NCBI GenBank assembly: GCA_025927665.1 | Contig: JAICKZ010000102.1 | Location: 1-10,237 of the forward strand | Origin: Steroidobacteraceae bacterium | GTDB lineage: Bacteria > Pseudomonadota > Gammaproteobacteria > Steroidobacterales > Steroidobacteraceae | Length of the DNA: 10,237 nt | Direction: 5' to 3' | Part shown: positions 1 through 7,763 of the stretch, in pieces | How positions within the stretch are numbered: position 1 is the first letter of the stretch | How the letters are laid out: each line of letters begins with the position of its first letter | Translations under genes and position numbers: made by a program | Notes under the pieces: model-generated | The model's database searches: none | What the model saw: the letters and a program-made list of their open reading frames with translations, nothing else | What the model was told of the DNA's origin: nothing

Positions 1-318
1 CACAACGCCGCCGGTATCGGTAATGACTTCGCCTTCTAGTTCTCCACGACCACCGCTGATTTGACGTTTAGACCAACTAGTTTCCTTGAAATTGAGCAGC
101 GTACCCTTAGTTAAAAACTCTTTCAACGCCGCTTCATCTGTACTGGCCTTGAAGTCCTCGGAGAGATAACTACGTGCAGTAATGATGTCTTGCTTCTTGA
201 TTGCCGCAAAGAAGGCATTAGCAGTATCAGCCATCCCTGCAGTGAAATAGAAGACTGCAAGAATTGCCAAAACAAATACAACGACGATTCCAATAACGAT
301 CTTCAGCAGTTTTTTCAT
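1..318 (-). CDS. N-terminal part of a small membrane-anchored protein of unknown function (C-terminus beyond window)
   Basis: The reading frame is open from an ATG at 318 to the window edge (106 codons visible, no stop), so it is a 3'-truncated partial gene. Residues 1-6 (MKKLLK) are basic and are followed by one strongly hydrophobic stretch (about 7-24, rich in Ile/Val/Phe). This predicts a signal anchor, with the rest outside the cytoplasm. The exported part has an alternating pattern, roughly AFFAAIKKQD then YLSEDFKAS, and later GELEGEV. This resembles small NTF2-like or DUF4864-type periplasmic proteins, but that is an impression and not an identification. The start is supported by a strong Shine-Dalgarno sequence (AAAGGAG, 326-332) about 7 nt upstream. 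The gene follows apaH on the same strand after about 270 nt and probably has its own promoter. It is not a usual member of the lptD-apaH operon. Confidence 0.8.
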   Translation of the reverse strand, partial: MKKLLKIVIGIVVVFVLAILAVFYFTAGMADTANAFFAAIKKQDIITARSYLSEDFKASTDEAALKEFLTKGTLLNFKETSWSKRQISGGRGELEGEVITDTGGVV

Positions 319-325
319 TGTGATT

Positions 326-332
326 CTCCTTT
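326..332 (-). promoter_or_regulatory. Strong Shine-Dalgarno of the left-edge membrane protein
   Basis: On the minus strand AAAGGAG ends about 7 nt before the ATG at 318. It is the best ribosome binding site in the window and fixes the start of the left-edge gene. It contrasts with the weak or absent Shine-Dalgarno sequences of the neighbouring operon genes. Confidence 0.75.
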
Positions 333-457
333 GTGATTTTTAACTGAATTGACCTGGCTTCTTTGTGCTTAGTGGAAACATTATCAGAAATTATCAAACC
401 GATCTTTGAGCCTGACTTGAGTTGTTGCTGAAGATACGCCACGACCTCAAGAAGCAC

Positions 458-485
458 ATTTTCTTTTGCTATCATGCGTTGTCAA
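458..485 (-). promoter_or_regulatory. Candidate sigma-70 promoter for the left-edge gene
   Basis: On the minus strand there is a perfect -35 TTGACA (485-480), a 16-nt spacer and a -10-like GAAAAT (463-458, 4 of 6 consensus). It lies in the gap after apaH and would give a leader of about 130 nt before the ATG at 318. The -10 is imperfect and no experimental support is available. The rest of 319-590 shows no gene and no clear terminator for the apaH operon. Confidence 0.35.
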
Positions 486-590
486 TTGATACTTCGCACA
501 ACGAATCCCTATTATGTCTTCTCCAGTGCGTACAACCTCGACTATTGAGCACTTTCCATTAAAGCAATCTTTTGACAATAGATAAGTTTG

Positions 591-1424
591 TTATTCATCT
601 AGCGGTAATCCGCCATCAATTGATTTGACTTCAACGCGACGCAGGGTTTCATCCAATTGCACTGCACACAATGTTCCGCCCCATACGCAACCGGTATCCA
701 ATCCCAGAACATTGTCATCGTTATAAAAACCAAGTGCGGACCAGTGACCAAAAATAATTCGGTCGTGACGTGTACGACGATCAGGTACCTTGAACCATGG
801 GTAGGTATTTTTTTTAAGTTGTGAAGGTGTTGATTTGAACTTGAGCTTCAACTCTCCATCAGCGGTGCATGCGCGTAGTCGTGTTAAACAATTGGTGATG
901 AAGCGTAAACGCGGCCAACCTTGCAGGTCATCATTCCATTCATTCGGTTGATTACCATACATATGTGCAAATAACTCAGGTGCATGATTTTCATCACGCA
1001 ATATGGTTTCAACTTCATGAGCACAGTCGATTGCTTGTTGCAAAGTCCATTGTGGTGGAAGCCCTGCATGAATAAGGGTCCACTTCAATTGCGCATCATG
1101 ATGCAACAAAGGTTGTTGTTGCAGCCAGTGTAGTAACTCATCACGATCATGGGCGGCAAAAATTTCATCGAATGTGTCGGTTTTACTACGTCTGTTTTCG
1201 ATGTGACTGGCCAGCAGATGTAGATCATGATTGCCGAGTACAGTGATAACTGAGTGACGCAGTGATTTAACCAGTCGTAGTACTTGCAGAGAGTTGGGAC
1301 CACGATTGACCAGATCACCGGTCAGCCAGAGTTGATCTTGCGCTGGATCGAACTTGATTTTATCAAGCAATAATTTGAATTCGTCGTAGCAACCTTGAAT
1401 ATCACCAATGGCGTAAACAGCCAT
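591..1424 (-). CDS. apaH: Bis(5'-nucleosyl)-tetraphosphatase, symmetrical (ApaH)
   Basis: ApaH is a cytosolic calcineurin-like metallophosphoesterase. It hydrolyses Ap4A symmetrically to two ADP and in some bacteria also removes Np4 caps from RNA. The 277-residue protein has near-standard length and all family motifs: GDIQG (7-11), GDLVNRG (36-42), GNHD (64-67), HAGLPPQW (119-126), GHWSALG (226-232) and the C-terminal GLDTGCVWGG (241-250). These supply the Asp, His and Asn ligands of the dinuclear metal site, so the enzyme should be active. The ATG at 1424 puts GDIQG at the expected position. The Shine-Dalgarno before it (GGTGAT) is weak. The gene lies 29 nt after the apaG stop and is the last of the lptD operon, the usual gammaproteobacterial arrangement. 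Confidence 0.97.
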   Translation of the reverse strand: MAVYAIGDIQGCYDEFKLLLDKIKFDPAQDQLWLTGDLVNRGPNSLQVLRLVKSLRHSVITVLGNHDLHLLASHIENRRSKTDTFDEIFAAHDRDELLHWLQQQPLLHHDAQLKWTLIHAGLPPQWTLQQAIDCAHEVETILRDENHAPELFAHMYGNQPNEWNDDLQGWPRLRFITNCLTRLRACTADGELKLKFKSTPSQLKKNTYPWFKVPDRRTRHDRIIFGHWSALGFYNDDNVLGLDTGCVWGGTLCAVQLDETLRRVEVKSIDGGLPLDE

Positions 1425-1453
1425 AGATCACCGGCATAGATAAGTTGCGCTCA

Positions 1454-1834
1454 TCAATGCAACATACCCGGTTTGGCCAAACGGAAGGGCGCAATCATGG
1501 CGTTAAAATGTGATCCATCATCAGCGAGCATTTGATAACTACCATGCATGGCGCCGACGGGTGTTTCAATCACTGCGCTACTGGAGTAGCGAAAGCCTTG
1601 ACCTGGTTGCAGATAAGGTTGTTCGCCGACGACACCGTCGCCGCGAACTTCCTGCACTTTGCCGTTTGCGTCAGTGATAATCCAATGCCGCGTTAATAGT
1701 TTGGCGGGCACCGAACCTTCGTTATGAATGGTGATGGTATAGGCGAACAAGTATCGGCTTTCATCGGGCTTTGATTGTTCGTCAATGTAATTGGTGCTGA
1801 CATCGACACGAATTCTATGTTGGTCTTGCTTCAT
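1454..1834 (-). CDS. apaG: ApaG (CorD) protein
   Basis: ApaG is a small immunoglobulin/fibronectin-III-like beta-sandwich protein, usually encoded just before apaH. Its biochemical role is still poorly defined (linked to Co2+ and Mg2+ tolerance; pyrophosphate binding has been proposed). With the ATG at 1834 the product is 126 residues, matching the family's roughly 125. Family segments are YLFAYTITIHNEG, the pattern LLTRHWIITDANG, RGDGVVGEQPYLQPG (the GXGVVGXQP signature) and SSAVIETPVGAMHGSY, ending FRLAKPGMLH. The frame stays open upstream to an ATG at 1942. That would add 36 residues (starting MCAFCNAV) unlike the ApaG N-terminus, so I place the start at 1834, although no convincing Shine-Dalgarno precedes it. 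About 150 nt separate it from rsmA. Confidence 0.93.
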   Translation of the reverse strand: MKQDQHRIRVDVSTNYIDEQSKPDESRYLFAYTITIHNEGSVPAKLLTRHWIITDANGKVQEVRGDGVVGEQPYLQPGQGFRYSSSAVIETPVGAMHGSYQMLADDGSHFNAMIAPFRLAKPGMLH

Positions 1835-1985
1835 GGAATGTAACGGACGCCGGGCTAAAAATAATGTGCTAAATATACCAGCGTGGCAGTAAAAGTGGGT
1901 GCCTGTCTGCAGATCATTGACTGCATTGCAAAATGCGCACATAAATAATGCGATGATTATGCAAAGCCATTGCGATTCATGGCGT

Positions 1986-2759
1986 TTAAGCTGAAATTAA
2001 CGTGGCCAATCGCGCAAAACTTTCTGGTGGCAATACTTCGGCACGCAAGCTTGGATCAATGTCTACAGATCGAATCTGCTCTGCGGTTAACAGTAACTGC
2101 AAAGCATTGCGCAATGTTTTGCGTCGTTGCGAGAAAGCGGCAAGCACTACGCGACTGAAAGCAACTTTGTTCTTAATGATAAATGGTGGAGCAGTGTGTG
2201 GAATGAGGCGCACCATGGTTGATATCACTCTGGGTGGTGGACGGAATGCAGTGGGCGCGATATCAAAGAGTGGTTCAATGCGTACCCAAGGCGCCAGCAT
2301 CACGGTCAAACGGCCATAGTTTTTGTTATCCGGTGCTGAAGCCATGCGATCGACCACTTCTTTTTGCAACATAAAGTGCATATCGTGAAAATGTTCACCT
2401 TGTTCAATCAAGTGAAAGAGGAGCGGCGTGGAAATGTTATAGGGGAGGTTGCCAATCAATCGTAGTTTATCGACGTGCCGCAGTGATGCGAAATTGAACT
2501 TCAATACATCCGCTTCATGGATGGACAATTTACCAACGCTGAATGAACTTACTTTCAGTGCGGCAATGACATCGCGATCAATTTCAACGGCATCCATTTC
2601 CTTGGCAAGTTTCAGTACGGGTAAAGTGATGGCGCCAAGGCCGGGACCAATTTCAACCATGTGTTGGTTTGGTTGTGGATCAATGGCGGCAACAATGTCA
2701 TGGATAACATGTTGATCAGATAAAAAATGCTGACCAAAGCGTTTACGGGCTTGATGCAT
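1986..2759 (-). CDS. rsmA: 16S rRNA (adenine(1518)-N6/adenine(1519)-N6)-dimethyltransferase RsmA (KsgA)
   Basis: RsmA uses S-adenosylmethionine to dimethylate two adjacent adenines in helix 45 of 16S rRNA, a late quality-control step of 30S assembly. Loss of it gives kasugamycin resistance. The 257-residue protein shows the family order: RKRFGQHFL (5-13), the SAM-binding loop EIGPGLGA (36-43), the acidic VEID (58-61), DVLKF (84-88) and the catalytic motif NLPYNIS (104-110). The C-terminal small domain includes AAFSQRRKTLRN. Its length is close to the E. coli enzyme (273), slightly shorter at the C-terminus. The ATG at 2759 overlaps the pdxA stop by one base (TAATG), a typical arrangement for translational coupling, so it is probably translated by reinitiation. 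Confidence 0.97.
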   Translation of the reverse strand: MHQARKRFGQHFLSDQHVIHDIVAAIDPQPNQHMVEIGPGLGAITLPVLKLAKEMDAVEIDRDVIAALKVSSFSVGKLSIHEADVLKFNFASLRHVDKLRLIGNLPYNISTPLLFHLIEQGEHFHDMHFMLQKEVVDRMASAPDNKNYGRLTVMLAPWVRIEPLFDIAPTAFRPPPRVISTMVRLIPHTAPPFIIKNKVAFSRVVLAAFSQRRKTLRNALQLLLTAEQIRSVDIDPSLRAEVLPPESFARLATLISA

Positions 2760-3760
2760 TAATGGCTCTGATGCTGTGAGTGAGTCGTCAACTCAAGTGC
2801 TAATGTCAATGCAGCAGCGAGACTTCCCACATCGGCTTTGCCGGTACCGGCCAGATCCAGTGCAGTGCCATGATCGACTGAAGTGCGGATGATGGGCAAG
2901 CCCAGCGTTACATTGACTGCATTACCAAAGCCTGCATATTTAAGCACTGGTAAACCTTGATCGTGATACATCGCGAGCACCGCATCAGCATGCTGCAACA
3001 TATGCGGTGTGAATGCAGTGTCGGCGGGTGCAGGGCCAGTCAGCTGCATTCCCTGATCGCGTAGTGCATTCAATACGGGCGTGATGATTTCAATTTCTTC
3101 CCGGCCCAAGTAACCCGCTTCGCCGGCGTGCGGATTTAATCCCAATACCAGTATGCGTGGTGAGGGAATATTAAATCGTGAGCGCAAATCATGATGCAAT
3201 ATTGTTAGTGTTGTACTTAAAGACTCGCGAGTAATAGCCGCGCTCACTTTGTTCAGTGGCAAATGGGTGGTTACCAGTGCAACACGCAGTTGTTCAGCAA
3301 CCAACATCATTACTGGTTGCGGCGCGCCAACACGTTCAGCAAGATATTCTGTGTGGCCAGTGAACCCGATACCCGCATCGTTGATGATACTTTTTTGTAC
3401 CGGAGCGGTAACCATGGCTGCAAATTCATTGGCACGACATCCATCACAGGCACGATCAAACAGGTTTAATACATACTGTGCATTCTTCACATTCAATTGG
3501 GACGGTTGTACTGAAGTGACAGTAGCAATAGATAGTACGGTTACTCTGCCTGCAGAATGGAGTTGATGGCGAGCTGCATCATAGCTGCGAAACTGCAATG
3601 ACAAACCCAACTGCAAAGCACGTTGACGTAGTACTTGTTTATCACCTGCAATGATCAATTGACACGGCCACTCGCGCTGTGTCAATTGTAATGCCAGATC
3701 AGGGCCAATACCTGCCGGCTCTCCACTGGTCACAATAATGCGCGGCAAACTGCGTTGCAT
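2759..3760 (-). CDS. pdxA: 4-hydroxythreonine-4-phosphate dehydrogenase (PdxA)
   Basis: PdxA oxidises 4-phosphohydroxy-L-threonine with NAD(P)+; the product decarboxylates to 3-amino-2-oxopropyl phosphate, which PdxJ condenses to pyridoxine 5'-phosphate (DXP-dependent vitamin B6 synthesis). The 333-residue protein begins with the family motif TSGEPAGIGPD (11-21). The three metal-binding histidines are visible: H166 (TTHLPL), H211 (NPHAGE) and H266 (YHDQG). The substrate-contacting GHTEYLAE begins at 135. The C-terminal block around 290-310 (RTSVDHGTALDLAG) is intact, so the enzyme should be functional. Only 3 nt separate its ATG from the surA stop, and its stop overlaps the rsmA start, so it is an interior operon gene. 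The Shine-Dalgarno before the ATG is poor, which suggests coupling to surA translation. Confidence 0.97.
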   Translation of the reverse strand: MQRSLPRIIVTSGEPAGIGPDLALQLTQREWPCQLIIAGDKQVLRQRALQLGLSLQFRSYDAARHQLHSAGRVTVLSIATVTSVQPSQLNVKNAQYVLNLFDRACDGCRANEFAAMVTAPVQKSIINDAGIGFTGHTEYLAERVGAPQPVMMLVAEQLRVALVTTHLPLNKVSAAITRESLSTTLTILHHDLRSRFNIPSPRILVLGLNPHAGEAGYLGREEIEIITPVLNALRDQGMQLTGPAPADTAFTPHMLQHADAVLAMYHDQGLPVLKYAGFGNAVNVTLGLPIIRTSVDHGTALDLAGTGKADVGSLAAALTLALELTTHSQHQSH

Positions 3761-3763
3761 GTG

Positions 3764-5107
3764 TTACATCAGATATTCAATGTAGGCATTGTCACGCAAT
3801 TCGCGCAGCCACAACTCAATCGCTTCTTCCGATTTGGATTGTTGCAAGGCCGTATAGGCGCGATTGCGCAATACTTCATCGCTGATGTCTTCAGTGCGAC
3901 GACCAAGCAATTGCACAATGTGCCATCCGAATTGTGTTTTGAATGGTTCGCTGATCTCGTTGTCTTTCAGGCCTGCGACTGCGGCTTCAAATTCCGGTAC
4001 GAAGGTCCCGGGACCTGCCCAGCCCAAATCGCCACCTTGCACAGTCGACCCGGTGTCTTGTGATGTCACGGATGCAATCGCGGCAAAGTCTTCACCTGCC
4101 AGTATGCGCGCACGAATTTTTTCTAGCCGCAATTTGACTGTACTGTCATCCTCCATTTCATTGGTCTTCAAAAGAATGTGACGGACATGGACTTGTTGCT
4201 GTAGTTGCTGTTCAGTGCCGCCACGTTTTTCATTTAGCTTGAAGATATGAAAGCCACTGGGAGTACGAATGGGTTCGGTGACATCGCCCGCTTTTAATGT
4301 CGGAATGCGATCCGCAATAATCGAAGGTAATTGTCCACCACTGCGCCAACCCAATGAGCCACCTTCAACATTGGTACTGCTGTCCGAATAACTGACCGCA
4401 AGTTCGGCAAAATTGGTGCCGGCTTTTGCTTTTTCATACACCTCTTTGGCGCGGGCTTCACGTTCAGCTTGTTGCTCCGGAGTCGCAGTGCTGGGAATCG
4501 CAACAAGAATGTGTGACAGGTTGTATTGGGTGTTGGCATCCGGTGTGCGTTTTTGTTTGGCAATAAATTGGTCGAGCTCACGCGGTGTAATTTCAATATT
4601 GGCGATGACAGAACGTTGCTGCAGAATGTCGATGGTGATATCGCGACGCATGCTTTCGCGATACTGCGCGTAGTTCACTCCTTGAGCTTCAAGCACCGCA
4701 GGCAGATCGCTGAATTTGATTTTGCTGCGTTGAGCCAGTTCATTCAATTGTGTATTGACCATCTCGTCAGTAACCTTCAGACCGACTTTATTGGCACGTT
4801 GCATTTGCAATTCTTGATTAACCAGTCGCTCTAACACCTGTTTGCGTAATACTTGCATGTTGGGCAATTCGGTTTTCTGTTGTTTAAGACGCGCCACAAT
4901 TTGCGTGGTCTCTTCATCCAACTCACTTGCCAATACCACGCCATCATTGACGATGGCAGCAATGCGATCCAATGACTCGCCACGATCAGATAACTGATGT
5001 GGCTCTGCATTCGCGCCCGCACTTACTATTGCGGCGGATATCAAAACCCACAGGACGGCAAAAATATTGCGGAAGGGACGTTGAGTTGTAACGGTCAAGC
5101 GTTTCAT
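3764..5107 (-). CDS. surA: Periplasmic chaperone / peptidyl-prolyl isomerase SurA
   Basis: SurA escorts unfolded outer-membrane beta-barrel proteins, LptD among them, across the periplasm to the BAM complex. The 447-residue precursor has a signal peptide: basic N-terminus, hydrophobic core about 14-30, likely cleavage after GANA (31-34). An N-terminal chaperone domain (about 45-185) is followed by two parvulin domains. The first (about 194-293) contains YNLSHILVAIP, EGGSLGW and the pattern PIRTPSGFHI. The second (about 305-403) contains VHVRHILL, QGGDLGW and PFKTQFGWHI. A C-terminal helical segment (about 404-447) returns to the core domain. Length is close to E. coli SurA (428). It sits between lptD (gap of about 105 nt) and pdxA (3 nt). 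No clear Shine-Dalgarno precedes the ATG at 5107. Confidence 0.97.
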   Translation of the reverse strand: MKRLTVTTQRPFRNIFAVLWVLISAAIVSAGANAEPHQLSDRGESLDRIAAIVNDGVVLASELDEETTQIVARLKQQKTELPNMQVLRKQVLERLVNQELQMQRANKVGLKVTDEMVNTQLNELAQRSKIKFSDLPAVLEAQGVNYAQYRESMRRDITIDILQQRSVIANIEITPRELDQFIAKQKRTPDANTQYNLSHILVAIPSTATPEQQAEREARAKEVYEKAKAGTNFAELAVSYSDSSTNVEGGSLGWRSGGQLPSIIADRIPTLKAGDVTEPIRTPSGFHIFKLNEKRGGTEQQLQQQVHVRHILLKTNEMEDDSTVKLRLEKIRARILAGEDFAAIASVTSQDTGSTVQGGDLGWAGPGTFVPEFEAAVAGLKDNEISEPFKTQFGWHIVQLLGRRTEDISDEVLRNRAYTALQQSKSEEAIELWLRELRDNAYIEYLM

Positions 5108-5213
5108 GTTAGTTCTAGGCTAGGTAATCCGAGGAAATATCACTAGTGTAACGCGTCCGCGAATCTTGTGAGTGAAGTTCGCTTAGAGAATTAGCTTGAA
5201 GAATACGGGAGAA

Positions 5214-7616
5214 TTATTTGTGCCGTACCGTGTACCCAGGAATGGCGTTTTGCAAAGAAGTATCTGCGGTACCGGCACTGCCCAAACCCTTCAATTCAAA
5301 TTGTAGGCCAAATCGAGTGTCGTACGTGCCATTGCGTGTGGTAATGGATCGGCCATATACCAGACGCAGATTCCAACAACAGGAACGATATTCAATACCG
5401 CCCAAGTAGTCATGCAATGCATTATCCAGGCGTGAATATACCACTCGGCCATAAGTGCTCCAGTTAACACCGATAGGCCAAGCAAAAGAAGATTCCCATT
5501 GGTCCACCCGCTCATCGGCGGTGTCATTGGGCATGATGGTAGTTGCAACAACACCGATAGAGCGTGCAAAGCGATAACTCAGATTGATCACCTTATTTTC
5601 TGCAGGCAGGTATTGAAAATTCATTTCGCTACGTTCGGTATGCGATTTAACTGGATCCCACTGGATACCTATTGATGTGGTCCAGTTTTTGTAAGTGGAA
5701 AGTGCGATTTGGCCAATCACCGGCGATGAATGAGTGGCGGCATTGGTGTGGCAGGTATCTGGTAAATCTAACGTTGTTATGCAGGGTGCCTTTAGATAAA
5801 AGATTTGTCCCAATGTCCCAGAAAGAAATTGTCGACCACTATGCGCATCGAGCATGCGAGTGGTAATTCCTGTGCTAATTTGATTGGTGTCGCCAATGCG
5901 ATCTGGCCCTACAAAACGATCAACTCTGAATAACTGCACCAAATTAAAGTCGGGTAAGGTGGTATCAAAAATGGGCAAGTCAGCTTGAGGACGATAGGGT
6001 ACGTTCACATACAGAATTCGTGGTTGCAATGTGTACAGGCGTTGTCCGCCGGGTGATAGGCGTTCAAAGACCATACCCATGTCAAGGCTGGAAACTGGCG
6101 CCGATAACGTGGGACCACGATTCAGATTGACACCATGCTGCGCCTCAAAGTCTTGCTCATAAACAGTATTGGGACTAAGTTGATAAGCGGTGTAGCGCCA
6201 GCTGGTGCTGGGAATCACATACATTCCCGACGTGCGTAAAGGTAGTGATAACTCGGGTGCAGCATACAGGCGCGCGCCGTTGACATTGGCATTGTTATGA
6301 GCAACATAGATGGTAGTGTTCGACGCTGGATCTTCGACTGCGGTATAAGTGTGATCGTTACGTATGAAGTAACTCAATTCACCATTAAAATTAAAATCTA
6401 ACCCAAACGGTAGTTGCTCATGTCCCGCCACAGTGATCTGTGGTGCCGCTGTATATGGACGTGCATTCGACGCAGGTGGCTGTGACGTGACAATCCCTGT
6501 GTCCAAAATTTGTAGATGCTGTATCACAGCGCTGCCAAACCAATTGGCGCTGTATGCACTGAGTTCCAATTTTTGTGGGAGATAAACCTGACTGGTTTCA
6601 TCGCGGTTTTGTCCAAAGTCTTCAAACCATTGATGATCAGAGACAGCGGCGCCATTTAATTGCAAACGCAGATAAGGATTGAAGTCAGTTTGATGTTTGA
6701 GTTCCAACCAACCGCGCCAATCATGCTGAGTGGGATCATTGGGAAGATAATTCCCCTGCAGCATGCTCTTATTCAATTCACTCAAGTATCGAAATTCGGT
6801 ATTCAGTTCTGCGCCTCGCACTGAATCGATAACGGGCGTAAAGGTCGCGTCATAGTTCGGTGCGATATTCCAATACCATGGCACCAATAACGAATAACCA
6901 CCGCGTGATGAACTACTGAAACTTGGAAACAGGAAACCGGATTTACGTTCATCGCCCACTGGAAATGAAATCCACGGCGTATAAAACAATGGAATTCCCT
7001 TGAAATCCAGACTCACATTACGGCCTGTGCCGGTACGAGCGGCTTGATCTATATCGAGTTCAGAGAGTTTCAATTCCCAATCGGGTTTGGAAATTGGACA
7101 AGACGTGTACTTTACAGTCTTCAGTTTCAAATTTCCTTGTGGTGTTAATTGAATGCGATCGGCAGAACCACGGCCGACCCGAGTTTTAAGCATAAAACTG
7201 GCTTGATCGAATTCTACACCGGCATTGGTGTCGAGATTGGCATCACTACCGGCCAGATGTAATTGCGCATCATCGTAGGCCACATTGCCGTCAGCCTTGA
7301 CTTTTTGAGTGGCGAAATCGTAATGCAGGATATCGGCGGAAATTGAGCGCGACCCTTGCGTCGCTGTGCCGCCTTGTAATTGGCTTTCTCCATTTAATAC
7401 GCTGCTGCCGCCATCAAAGCTGAATTCAATGGGAATTTTGGAAAAGTCGATGTGCGATGCACCGCCACTTGGTTTTTCAGTTCCTGTGACGGGTGTATCC
7501 GGGCAGGTTTGTGCATGTACAATCGTTGCATTCATCATCAGCAATAGCCACAGCGGTCGCAAGCGGCAGGCTTTGAAAACAAAACAATTGCGGTGATGGT
7601 GGGAGATGAAAGTCAT
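5214..7616 (-). CDS. lptD: LPS-assembly protein LptD (OstA/Imp)
   Basis: LptD is the outer-membrane beta-barrel that, with the lipoprotein LptE as plug, inserts lipopolysaccharide in the outer leaflet. The 800-residue precursor begins with a signal peptide (basic start, hydrophobic WLLLMM region, likely cleavage after A35). A periplasmic OstA/LptA-like beta-jellyroll follows (about 60-195), then the large C-terminal barrel (about 200-800). The four cysteines needed for the regulatory disulfide exchange are in place: C38, C173 (TSCP) and the adjacent pair C746-C747 (RSCCWNLR). The conserved ELKGLGS lies near the C-terminus. Two further cysteines, C612 and C622, lie within the barrel. The ATG at 7616 gives a proper signal peptide but has no clear Shine-Dalgarno. 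It is the first gene of the operon, divergent from amgK. Confidence 0.96.
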   Translation of the reverse strand: MTFISHHHRNCFVFKACRLRPLWLLLMMNATIVHAQTCPDTPVTGTEKPSGGASHIDFSKIPIEFSFDGGSSVLNGESQLQGGTATQGSRSISADILHYDFATQKVKADGNVAYDDAQLHLAGSDANLDTNAGVEFDQASFMLKTRVGRGSADRIQLTPQGNLKLKTVKYTSCPISKPDWELKLSELDIDQAARTGTGRNVSLDFKGIPLFYTPWISFPVGDERKSGFLFPSFSSSSRGGYSLLVPWYWNIAPNYDATFTPVIDSVRGAELNTEFRYLSELNKSMLQGNYLPNDPTQHDWRGWLELKHQTDFNPYLRLQLNGAAVSDHQWFEDFGQNRDETSQVYLPQKLELSAYSANWFGSAVIQHLQILDTGIVTSQPPASNARPYTAAPQITVAGHEQLPFGLDFNFNGELSYFIRNDHTYTAVEDPASNTTIYVAHNNANVNGARLYAAPELSLPLRTSGMYVIPSTSWRYTAYQLSPNTVYEQDFEAQHGVNLNRGPTLSAPVSSLDMGMVFERLSPGGQRLYTLQPRILYVNVPYRPQADLPIFDTTLPDFNLVQLFRVDRFVGPDRIGDTNQISTGITTRMLDAHSGRQFLSGTLGQIFYLKAPCITTLDLPDTCHTNAATHSSPVIGQIALSTYKNWTTSIGIQWDPVKSHTERSEMNFQYLPAENKVINLSYRFARSIGVVATTIMPNDTADERVDQWESSFAWPIGVNWSTYGRVVYSRLDNALHDYLGGIEYRSCCWNLRLVYGRSITTRNGTYDTRFGLQFELKGLGSAGTADTSLQNAIPGYTVRHK

Positions 7617-7652
7617 TCAATCACATTGAGGCGAGTTCGTGTTGCGAGCGAG

Positions 7653-7665
7653 GCTGTTCATTATA
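7653..7665 (-). promoter_or_regulatory. Likely promoter -10 box of the lptD operon
   Basis: On the minus strand a perfect TATAAT (7665-7660) lies about 45 nt upstream of the lptD ATG. The predicted transcription start is near 7653, giving a leader of about 37 nt. No good -35 hexamer is found at 16-18 nt (the best is a weak TCAATG/CAATGC), so an activator may be needed. I saw no sigma-E-type element like that of E. coli lptD. Confidence 0.5.
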
Positions 7666-7763
7666 GACAGTATTGATGGTTTGCATTGAAGCTGTTGATA
7701 AATTGTTTATACATCCATTGCCATTGACATTGGCTATGATATGCCACCATTTTTCAATAGGCT

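Noticed and set aside
227..475. Minus-strand frame of 82 codons overlapping the left-edge gene
   Set aside because: It overlaps the better-supported gene starting at 318 in another frame, has no Shine-Dalgarno, and its protein has no coherent domain pattern.
491..511. Small hairpin after apaH as a terminator
   Set aside because: The stem is short with a bulge and no T-run follows on the minus strand.
572..600. Plus-strand TTGACA at 572-577
   Set aside because: No -10 hexamer at proper spacing, and it would only drive antisense RNA into apaH.
1835..1942. ApaG start at 1942 (162 residues)
   Set aside because: The added 36 residues do not resemble ApaG N-termini, and the start at 1834 gives the family length of about 126; kept only as a finding.
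3249..3566. Plus-strand frames inside pdxA, surA and rsmA
   Set aside because: They lie opposite strongly conserved genes, lack ribosome sites, and show no recognisable motifs.
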